DNA from: Nemertoderma westbladi
Taxonomy: Eukaryota > Xenacoelomorpha > Nemertodermatida > Nemertodermatidae
Direction of reading: 5' to 3'
DNA length: 27,578 nt
Assembly (NCBI GenBank): GCA_032718475.1
Contig: JAUCBJ010006546.1
Location: 1-27,578 of the forward strand
In this document: one piece after another, positions 20,812-27,578 of the stretch
Numbering within the stretch: the first letter of the stretch is position 1
Layout of the letters: each line of letters opens with the position of its first letter
Notes under the pieces: model-generated
Told to the model about the DNA's origin: nothing
Database searches by the model: none
What the model saw: the letters and a program-made list of their open reading frames with translations, nothing else
Made by a program: the position numbers and the translations under genes

Positions 20812-22095
20812 AAAGATGTTGAAAAATTTCACAAACAATTTGGACATGCTGGTTTCTCCACACTCACTAAATTAATTTACATAGTCTGGTATCACCTATG
20901 ATATGAAATTAATTGATAAGGTAGTTCATAAGTGTGTACCTTGCAGCTTAGTTTCTCGAGCTCCATCAAGACCTATTGTTTCTGAACCTCTGGCCTTGAA
21001 TTTTAATGAGATTGTTGCATTGGATCTGTTCCAAATACCTACTTCTTCAAGATTAGCTTTACTTATTATAGATATGTTTAGCTGATATAGTATTGCATAT
21101 CCAATAAAAACAAGGAAACAACCACAATTCAGGAGAGTTTCATGGCTCAGTGGGATTCAATATTTGGCCAACCTAGACAAACACTTGCAGACAATGGCGG
21201 ATAATTTTTCAGTGATCTGTTTCCTGAAATGTGTGTAAAATTAAATGCAGACAATCAAGTCAGTGTTCCGTATTGTCCATTCTCTAATGGCATGATTGAA
21301 CAGCACAATGAAATATTCAAACATATTTATGAAAAGATTAAACTTGACCACCCATCATATAATGACTTAAAAGTCTTTCAACTGATAAAATTCGCAAAAA
21401 ATTTGTGGCCAAATGGTGATGGCTATTTGCCTTATCACATTGTATTTGGAAAGGATTCCAACATAAATTTGATATTAACTGATAGATTATCTGGATTAGA
21501 CCAACGTTGCAGTTCCTCCACAGTTGTCGAATAACACTTAGAAAATTTGAATTCAATCAGGAAGGAATATGCCAGTGTCGACTGTTGTTCTAAGATCAGA
21601 AGAGCCTTGACTCATAATATACAAAATTCGTCTTCCAAATGTAACATTGGTGATACTGTATATTATTACAATAATCGAACTAAACAATGGAGAGGCCTTG
21701 GAGTTATTGTCAGTGTGTGTGGATTCGAGTTTCTTATAAAGCGTGGTGGTATTTATACAAGATGCCATAGGAACTTCATCAGGCCAGTCATTGATGAACA
21801 GACTACTCCTCAAAATGTCATTGTTAACAATGACTCTGAAACTTCAAATATTCAGAGAAAAGATAAGTCTCCTGCAGTTGATATTGTACTAGCAGAGAGT
21901 GATAATGAAATTATAGAGAATGATAAATTACAATACACATTTACATCAAATGTTGATAATGACCAAACAAACAGTTCATCTACTAAAGTAATTCTTAAAG
22001 AATATCCACTTAGAAGTAGGATTCGTAAGATGCGGAAAGAAAATGAAGTTGAGAATAGCAGAGATGTCTTGGAAAGGGCAAGTCTTGCAAATTAA
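20812..22095 (+). pseudogene. Copia integrase (zinc, DDE core and C-terminal domains)
   Basis: Integrase inserts the DNA copy into the genome. KFHKQFGHAGFSTLTKLI (20826-20880) and KCVPC (20930-20944) give the HH-CC zinc-binding residues. The DDE core residues are all still visible: D in ALDLFQI (21023-21025), D in LADNGG (21190-21192) and E in NGMIEQHNE (21298-21300). Stops and frameshifts occur at about 21083, 21110 and 21202. The C-terminal part, 21547-22095, is an open frame of 182 codons. It includes CNIGDTVYYYNNRTKQWRGL and EFLIKRGGIYTRCHRNFIRP, an SH3-like DNA-binding domain, and a charged tail. Confidence 0.85.
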
Positions 22096-22099
22096 ACTT

Positions 22100-22735
22100 T
22101 TTGTATAAAGGATCTTTTCAATAACTATAGTTATCCAGCATCCGATTTACCAATGCCAGCTGTTGACGATATTTTTCAAAAGGCTAAAGAAAGGGAATAT
22201 GAGCAATGGTTAATCCACAATGTATTCAAAGAAGTTCCATATGATGTTGGAATGTAGGTTGTATCAACTAAATGGAATTTAACCTTTAAAGACAAAGATT
22301 GTCAAATTTCTAAGGCGCAACTGGTTGCTCGTGGGTTTGAAGACAATACTGAATTCATATCATATTCTCCGACTTGTTCAAAATCCTCTATTAGACTACT
22401 ATTGTGTTTGGCTGTAATGAATAATTGTAGTGCTATGATTTTAGATGTGAAAACTACGTTTCTACAGGGAGAGACTCTTGATCGTGTTGTATATATTAAG
22501 CCTCCTATAGATAGACCTTAGAAGAGAAGAGTGGATTTTCGTGTGGAAATTAAATAATTGTGTATATGGGCTTTGTGATGCTTCACGTAAATGGTTCCTA
22601 AAGCTAGACAAAGTTCTAAGATTATTGAAAGACAATTCTTGCCAGATAGAGCGATGGGAACACATTTCTAGGTATTGATATTCACGTAACAGATTGTGGT
22701 GTGTGTAGTTGAAATGTAACAGATAAACTATGTAG
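22100..22735 (+). pseudogene. Copia reverse transcriptase, active-site segment lost
   Basis: Reads EYEQWLIHNVFKEVPYDVGM, then a stop (TAG, about 22256), then VVSTKWNLTFKDKDCQISKA, QLVARGFEDNTEFISYSPTC and MILDVKTTFLQGE. The Asp at 22444-22446 is the first catalytic residue. The frame then gives VVYIKPPIDRP. A shifted frame gives GLCDASRKWFLKLDKVLRLL. The next recognisable piece, FLGIDIHVTD (about 22668-22697), normally lies well after the YVDD catalytic motif. No YVDD is present, so roughly 50-60 codons appear to be deleted near 22640-22665. Confidence 0.82.
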
Positions 22736-22749
22736 ATCATATAGATGAG

Positions 22750-23264
22750 TTACTTGAAGAAAATATACATCAACGAAATACCATCAGAAAGATCATTGGA
22801 AAACTAATGTGGGCAAACATTGAAGACAGTAGACTCGAGGGTCTGCGTGATGCCTCGTTTAACCTTCCCAGTTGGGGTGGGTTGGTCAAACAATCTTGTA
22901 TTTTGGAGAGAGTATAGTGGAGGAGAGTCGCTCGGAGTGCTTTAGGAGCTGAGATAATTGTGTTAGTAGAGGCATTGGATATGGCATTCCATATTTGCAA
23001 TATAATTGACTTTTTATCTGGACACAAACCAAACATCGAGATCGTTACAGACAGCCAATCTTTAAAATGTATGACAGTATTAATGGAGCAAAGTGTTCTC
23101 CAGCGGAAAAGCGCTTACTGATAGACTTCGCCTACATAAAGGAAGGTCTTGCTCTTTCTCAGTGGCATATTTCCCTTCTTAAATCTGCTCATCTGCTGGC
23201 AGATGTTTTAACCAAAGAACATCCTAGAAAAGTGACAAGAGATGACTTTGTTGCCACTCTATAA
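22750..23264 (+). pseudogene. Copia RNase H
   Basis: Reads TIRKIIGKLMWANIEDSRLE and GLRDASFNLPSWGG (first catalytic Asp in RDAS). Then come LGAEIIVLVEALDMAFHICN (catalytic Glu in AE) and IEIVTDSQSLK (third Asp in TDS). The end is EKRLLIDFAYIKEGLALSQW and LLADVLTKEHPRK, the 'LADCLTK' box that closes copia Pol. The final stop is at 23262-23264. Frame changes separate the parts. The domain degrades the RNA strand during reverse transcription in live elements. Confidence 0.85.
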
Positions 23265-23577
23265 ATAGACCTCTCCATAATAAATAATATAATATAATAA
23301 TAAATATAATAATAATATAATTGCTCGAATTATCTAGATATCAGTGTTGGGTTTTTTTGTAACCTTATATTTAGTACTAACATTATATATGTTTTGTTGC
23401 GATGATTTACCATATTTCTGATAAACTGATAAATACTTTAGTCTGTAGGTTCGAGGAAGATATTTGTTTTTTTTTAACAATATGTTCATTGGGCGATTTA
23501 GTACATCGCTTTTACAACTTGTTTGTATGTTTCGATTTTATGTAGTTTACAATTAAGTAAATAACTCTTTTTAACTT

Positions 23578-23590
23578 AGAGGGGGAATTA
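23578..23590 (+). promoter_or_regulatory. Polypurine tract
   Basis: AGAGGGGGAA lies immediately before the 3' LTR, where plus-strand DNA synthesis is primed in LTR elements. A short AT microsatellite (TAATAATATAAT type, 23278-23325) lies between the end of Pol and this tract. Confidence 0.8.
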
Positions 23591-23773
23591 TGTTAAAATA
23601 GCTTGCAACCGTTTGGCGGGAGATTCAAATCGAGGAAAACAGTTATTATTATTAATTGTGTCATTTTATTCTGCAGTCAGCTGTCTGATTGTATGGATTG
23701 TTACTGTATTTACAATAAATATATGTTCTATTTTTCAAACTCATTTATCATTTGATGCCACATGAATTTAACA
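23591..23773 (+). repeat. Copia 3' LTR (183 bp, internally deleted)
   Basis: TGTTAAAATAGCTTGCAACC ... CACATGAATTTAACA matches both ends of the 5' LTR. The central ~171 bp are missing, and AATAAA is retained at 23714-23719. The two LTRs differ by scattered changes, which suggests an old insertion. Confidence 0.92.
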
Positions 23774-23836
23774 CTACCAATTACCATCCAACTACTAAGA
23801 GAACAGAGGGACTGTGTATGAGTGTTAGGAGTGTAG

Positions 23837-24203
23837 CCCCCCCCCCCCCCCCGGACATTAGCCCCTGGACATTAGCCCCCCGGACAGTAGCCCCTGGACA
23901 GTAGCACCTGAACAGTAGCCCCTGGACAGTAGCCCCCCAGACAATAGCACCCCAGACAGTAGCCTCCACGCACGGACAGTAGCCCCTGGACAGTAGCCCC
24001 CCACCCAGATAGTAGCCCCCGTCCGTACTGTAGCACCCCGGACAGTAGCCCCCGCCCGGACAGTAGCACCCTGGACAGTAGCCCCGGCCGGACAATTTCC
24101 CACCAGTAGCCCCTGGGCAGTATTCTCCTGGACAGTAGCCCCTGGTCAGTAGCACCCGGACAGCAGCCCCCTGATCAGTCAGTAGACCACTGGACAGTAG
24201 CCC
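23837..24203. repeat. GGACAGTAGCCCC minisatellite with leading poly-C
   Basis: A run of 16 C (23837-23852) leads into about 22 irregular units of 13-18 bp, mostly CTGGACAGTAGCCCC with variants (GGACATTAG, AGACAATAG, GGACAGCAG). On the minus strand this creates long GLLSGGYCPG-type open frames, which are not taken as genes. Confidence 0.93.
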
Positions 24204-24249
24204 TACATCAGAAAACTCAGTCCTAAAGAGTAGCATTTGAATCATCCAA

Positions 24250-24560
24250 CACATAATGCTTTAAGATCCACATTTAATTAATTGCGGCAACTTTTTGCAA
24301 TGGGACGTAGGGTAGTCCAAAATACCTTCTAGGAATCATCTTTGTCTTCATTTCTGGCTGACTATTGCCTAGCCCCAAATGTGACCAGCTTGATATGCAA
24401 CTCGCTTCACATGGTTCCATGTGTCATATGATCTATGTTTTCGTGCAGCAAAGAGAGCAAGCCTCAACATATTTACTGGTGTATCTGGACTAGATCTGTC
24501 ATACATCAAGACCACAAATTTCTGTATGTAATTTGAACTGTAGATCATAGTCCCCATTCT
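24250..24560 (-). pseudogene. Transposon-type gene, C-terminal part
   Basis: The minus strand reads QKFVVLMYDRSSPDTPVNML, RLALFAARKHRSYDTWNHVK and RVAYQAGHIWG, a stop, and then in a shifted frame FWTTLRPIAKSCRN. I recognise the pattern '.RFVVL.YDRTS....VN.AR..LF......P....L..H.KRA.YQ.GH.WG' followed by 'W..LP.IA..C..LI.CGC'. It belongs to a protein family present in many copies in invertebrate genomes, just before a Cys-rich tail. The piece at 25020-25229 is from the same protein, further N-terminal. Function of the family is not known to me. Broken by stops and by the minisatellite between the pieces. Confidence 0.55.
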
Positions 24561-24660
24561 TCGACTGGCACTGACTTAGATTATTAAAGGCAACTGATAC
24601 TTCACCACATATATTCTATGTCTACGATACTGTATTTACCCTTTGCATGGAACTCTGCAT

Positions 24661-25007
24661 GGACAATTGCGACCCATGATTTTGGGAAAAATTGATGGGT
24701 CGCAATTGACCGGGTCACAATTGTCCGGGTCGCAATTGTCCGGGTCGCAATTGACCGGGTCGCAATTGTCTGGGTCGCAATTGTCCGGATCCAGATATAA
24801 AGATGTAATGTATATCATTTATAAATATCATTGTATCACTGTATATCATTGACAATTGCGACCCGGACAATAGCGACCCGGACAATTGCGACCCGGACAA
24901 TTGCAACCAGGACAATTGCGACCCAGACAATTGCGACCCATAATTTTTATTTAAAAACATGGGTCGCAATTGTCCGGGTCGCAATTGTCGGGGTCGCAAT
25001 TGTCCGG
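24661..25007. repeat. Fold-back 15-bp minisatellite (GGGTCGCAATTGTCC)
   Basis: The 15-bp unit occurs in both orientations: 1 reverse (24661-24675), 6 forward (24697-24786), 6 reverse (about 24851-24940) and 3 forward (24961-25007). Both reverse-to-forward turns use a similar AT-rich spacer starting CCCAT and ending ATGGG. The forward-to-reverse turn is a 64-bp AT-rich spacer. Each unit has CAATTG at its centre. Adjacent opposite blocks can form long hairpins or cruciforms. The array lies inside a minus-strand transposon-type gene (pieces at 24250-24560 and 25020-25229). Confidence 0.95.
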
Positions 25008-25019
25008 ACTCCCAACGAA

Positions 25020-25260
25020 TCCATCTCAATTCAATTCTCCTCCATTGCCAAACGCATCCCACAGATTTTCGAGCCCTAATGCTGAAAGGGAGGGCATAAG
25101 AGATGCATCGATATCTAATATATCTTTGTCGTTTGCTTGAATGAGTAGAGATTTGTATCCCTCTATGGCTGCAGGCCGAGCATGTAATAATATCCATGTG
25201 TCAGCTTCTTTGTGAGTACATGAGACCAATTAATTAATGTAAGTTAATTCTGATTTAACT
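25020..25260 (-). pseudogene. Transposon-type gene, more N-terminal part
   Basis: The minus strand reads VSCTHKEADTWILLHARPAA, IEGYKSLLIQANDKDILDID and LSALGLENLWDAFGNGGELN, then a stop. It fits the invertebrate repeat-protein pattern 'C.HEEADTR..LHA..A...G...VLIRT.DTDVVVLA......L..LW.AFG.G'. The motifs EADT and the following D-x-D are kept in part (EADTW, NDKDILD). It lies immediately right of the fold-back minisatellite and is read toward it. It is probably one former gene with 24250-24560, split by the array. Confidence 0.55.
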
Positions 25261-25965
25261 CACAATGGTGACAGCGTTTTCTTCTTTGGTGATGTAACTG
25301 AATTTACTGCTGTCATCTCAGCCATTATATCTATCTTATGTAGTCATTTGTATATCAAATGGGTCAAAAGATAGATAGTTTTGCATTATACATAGTACAG
25401 TTTAAAAAGATTTGTACACTACGAGTACTGAAGTAAAATTCAAAGAATTCATGTGTCACATTATTATACCTAACCTTGCAGTCAATTTACTGGGAATCAA
25501 ATGAACAACACAACAAAACCATACACTATGAAAAACTTCTAATTAATTATTCCCGACCACACTTTAAATTCTTATTAACTTAGAATAGACAAGTGATAAT
25601 TTCTGATTGGAATGCAAGTGTGCCTAGCCAAACCAGCAGGATGTTGATCAATTCGATTCGGGTTGCACCAAAGTAAATTACCCATACAATACATTTATAC
25701 CTTGAAGGTGATCTATGCCCTGATCCATACTTCATGAGCAGTAACAATTGTTATTCAGGAAATTGGCACACTAGCCCAACATTCTCGTACCGGTAACTGT
25801 ATTTTGAAATTCAGGTATAAATTTTTTGCCATGTTGCAGATGACATTGACAATAATTACATCCATGAATTCATGATGGTTATACTAATAATAATAATCGT
25901 AGGCCTATATTTCAAATACTCATATATAAGAAGTATACACAAGGCAACAACGCAAGTAGTATAGG
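25261..25965. other. Non-coding stretch, no gene seen
   Basis: AT-rich with only short, unrecognised frames. Contains GTAGGCCTAT near 25900 and an AATAATAATAATCG patch. Nothing else supported. Confidence 0.5.
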
Positions 25966-26267
25966 CTTCCTCCTCTCGGTGACAGTTAGACCTCACTGAC
26001 ACCCATTGTGTGTAATATGACACCCTATTATCACCCATAGGGTGTCATTGGGTGTCATTGGCGCCAGACTGTGGGTGACACCTCCCAATTAAACTAATTA
26101 GACCCTAATTAACAGGTGTCATCAATTAATTAGTACAATTAAACCCTAATAGGTGTCTTACGACTCCTAATTAGGGTTTAATTGATTATCCTAATTAATC
26201 AGACTGATTAGCGCCCTGACACACAATGGGTCATAAGTGTTGTCTAACTGTCACCTAGAGGACCAAG
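25966..26267. mobile_element. MITE with ~45-bp terminal inverted repeats and nested palindromes
   Basis: The left arm, CTTCCTCCTCTCGGTGACAG (25966-25985), then TTAGACC and CCCATTGTGTGT, pairs with the right arm ending CTGTCACCTAGAGGACCAAG (26248-26267). The match is imperfect over about 45-50 bp. Inside are further inverted repeats: AATTAAACCCTAAT against AATTAGGGTTTAATT, and GGTGTCAT against GACACC words. The element is about 300 bp, has no coding capacity and could fold almost completely on itself. Exact ends and target duplication are not certain. Confidence 0.75.
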
Positions 26268-26390
26268 AGGGTGTCATAAGTGACACCGCGGCTCTTTTAT
26301 TCATTAATACTTATTTATTTGTATTTAATTTTAATTAATTATTTGTATTTAATTTTAATTAATTATTTGTATTTAATTTTAGATTTACCA
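26268..26390. repeat. Short hairpin and three 24-bp AT-rich repeats
   Basis: GGTGTCATAAGTGACACC at about 26270-26287 is a 7-bp-stem hairpin. About 26312-26382 holds three copies of a 24-bp unit built on TTATTTGTATTTAATTTTAA. They explain the LYLILINY-type open frame at 26280-26486. Confidence 0.88.
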
Positions 26391-26647
26391 ATAATTAGTT
26401 TTATATATTGGTTTCTAAATGACCTCATTGACTTTCAACTCGTTATACTTAGCCATAGGGTATACAGCTCCCTTACTGGTAACTAATTACTCTTATCTAT
26501 ATGCAGATAGCTTTATCGTTGACCTTTGACCCCCAATTAGCTTTAACCAAGCAACAGCTTATTAATAATAGTTGTATCCAAGCGCCCCGCCCCCCTCTCG
26601 TGACACCTCTGATTACTAATTACTCTTGCCTATATCCAGCCGTCTGC

Positions 26648-27289
26648 AGTTCCATAGTCTGCCGCTAGAGGGCGTATGATCTGAAAATTAACATCTTCTC
26701 TAACTTTGTTATTTTCATTCCGAATAGGTTTAAACTCGGTAGGCATCTACTACGGCATAGGCCATATCTTTTGCGGAGACATAGAGTAGTCTGAAGTTCC
26801 CCTGTCTGCCGCTAGAGGGCGTATTATTTGAAAATTAACATCTTCTCTAGCTTTGTTATTTACATTCCGCAAAACTATGAAGTTATATTGCTTAAGAGTT
26901 CTAAGGGGCGAGCCATGAGGCAAGATGTTTGAGGCTTATTTAGATATATTATTACTTAATTTTGACCCCCCAATCGGCATCTACTACGGCTTAGGCCATA
27001 TCTTTTGCGGAGTCACAGAGTTGTCTGAAGTTCCCCTGTCTGCCGCTAGAGGGCGTATTATTTGAAAATTAACATCTTCTCTAGCTTTGTTATTTACAAT
27101 CCGCAAAACTATGAAGTTATATTGCTTAAGAGTTCTAAGGGGCGAGCCATGAGGCAAGATGTTTGAGACTTATTTAGATATATTATTACTTAATTTTGAC
27201 CCCCAATCGGTATCTATTACAATATGGGCTATATTTTTTGCAGGAGTACAGAGTAGTCTGAAGTTCCCCAGTCTGCCGCTAGAGGGCGA
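26648..27289. repeat. 234-bp tandem repeat with GTCTGCCGCTAGAGGGCG motif
   Basis: The word GTCTGCCGCTAGAGGGCG starts at 26657, 26804, 27038 and 27271 (spacings 147, 234 and 233). The two full units are almost identical: CATCTTCTCTAGCTTTGTTA, AAAACTATGAAGTTATATTG, GGGGCGAGCCATGAGGCAAG, GACCCCC and CATCTACTACGGC are all repeated. The first unit has lost about 87 bp. The last is cut off after the motif, where sequence leading to a SINE begins. Confidence 0.95.
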
Positions 27290-27475
27290 AATGTCTCAAA
27301 GTGAAAACCATATGGTAGCCATGAATTGGTTACTAGGCAATAATACTGCATTTTGCAACGTTAGGCCTATTGCTGACCGAACGAAAACTGCCCTGGTTCA
27401 TGCAGGGATCGAACCCATGACATACGGAGATGTGAATTCAATGCAACCACTACACCAAGGTGGAACAGTAACCTG
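27290..27475 (-). mobile_element. Second tRNA-derived SINE (head)
   Basis: The minus strand carries an A box, TGGTGTAGTGG (27457-27447), and a perfect B box, GGTTCGATCCC (27415-27405), with tRNA-like spacing. Transcription would start near 27465 and run left, toward the 234-bp repeats. The left boundary is not clear. The head differs from the SINE at 5.7 kb, so this is a separate family or an old subfamily. It accounts for the plus-strand open frame at 27159-27527. Confidence 0.65.
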
Positions 27476-27532
27476 TCGAATTTGTTCGTTGACGTTCGAA
27501 TTTGTAAGACTCTCATTTAAGACCTGACACAG

Positions 27533-27578
27533 ACTATGCCTCACTGAGGCATAGACTATGACTCACTGAGGCATAGAC
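27533..27578. repeat. 22-bp palindromic tandem repeat, cut by window end
   Basis: Two copies (27533-27554 and 27555-27576). In the first, arms CTATGCCTCA and TGAGGCATAG are perfect complements around a single base. The second has one arm change (CTATGACTCA). The array may continue beyond the window. Confidence 0.85.

Larger units (their letters stand above)
19187..23773 (+). mobile_element. Ty1/copia-type LTR retrotransposon, degenerate (4.6 kb)
   Basis: The element has, in order: a 5' LTR, a tRNA-iMet-type primer site, gag with a CCHC knuckle, aspartic protease, integrase, reverse transcriptase, RNase H, a polypurine tract and a 3' LTR. Integrase before RT is the defining copia gene order. 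The flanks are GTACC (19182-19186) and CTACC (23774-23778), a 5-bp target duplication with one mismatch. Every domain is broken by stops or frameshifts, and the RT active-site segment is missing, so the copy cannot be active. The Gag and Pol motifs are like those of animal copia elements, not plant ones. Confidence 0.92.

Noticed and set aside
23781-24254. 157-codon minus frame rich in Gly, Cys, Pro and Tyr
   Set aside because: Translation of the GGACAGTAGCCCC minisatellite; irregular unit lengths would not be kept in a coding gene.
24636-25197. DNCDPDNCDP and QLSGSQLSGS open frames
   Set aside because: Translations of the 15-bp fold-back repeat in both directions; not protein-coding evidence.
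26280-26486. LYLILINY repeat peptide as a membrane protein
   Set aside because: Arises from three copies of a 24-bp AT-rich repeat.

Overview
The window looks like a piece of an animal nuclear genome, probably a marine invertebrate deuterostome such as an echinoderm. It is AT-rich and almost gene-free, full of microsatellites, minisatellites and decayed transposable elements. It carries the palindromic GTAGGCCTAC/TAGGCCTA word many times, and its only host-gene-like sequence is a tubulin-tyrosine-ligase-like (TTLL) fragment. Bacterial features (operons, ribosome binding sites, rRNA, CRISPR) are absent. The lineage call is inference from sequence style, not from a search.

Layout. 1-460: 12-bp minisatellite. 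1981-2713 (minus): TTLL-family coding remnant with an in-frame stop. 3380-3546: 21-bp repeats in a 63-bp higher-order pattern. 4208-6053: non-autonomous piggyBac-like element with TTAA at both ends, G/C-run hairpins in its termini, five ~163-bp internal repeats and an inserted tRNA-derived SINE. 7700-9060: three LINE 3'-end fragments in both orientations. 10329-12338: decayed THAP-domain DNA transposon with ~57-bp terminal inverted repeats. 12590-13155 and 13560-14150: two more retroelement coding remnants. 14928-15245 (minus): possible domain fragment from another transposon protein. 15250-19186: mostly featureless, apart from a LINE2-like 3' tail and a 63-bp duplication. 19187-23773: nearly full-length but dead Ty1/copia retrotransposon (LTR, tRNA-iMet-type primer site, gag zinc knuckle, protease, integrase, RT, RNase H, polypurine tract, LTR). 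23837-25260: a decayed minus-strand transposon-type gene interrupted and flanked by minisatellites, one of which is built of fold-back 15-bp repeats. 25966-26267: palindromic MITE. 26648-27289: tandem 234-bp repeats, each with a GCTAGAGGGCG motif. 27360-27470: second tRNA-type SINE head. 27533 to the end: start of a 22-bp palindromic tandem repeat.

No intact protein-coding gene was found, and the parts do not work together as a pathway. Most longer open frames are by-products of tandem repeats whose period is a multiple of three, or chance frames in AT-rich DNA. The features most worth a second look are the fold-back minisatellite cassettes, the piggyBac-like element with G-run hairpins and internal palindromic repeats, the THAP element bounded by newly paired inverted repeats, and the CTCF-like motif repeated at fixed spacing near the right end.
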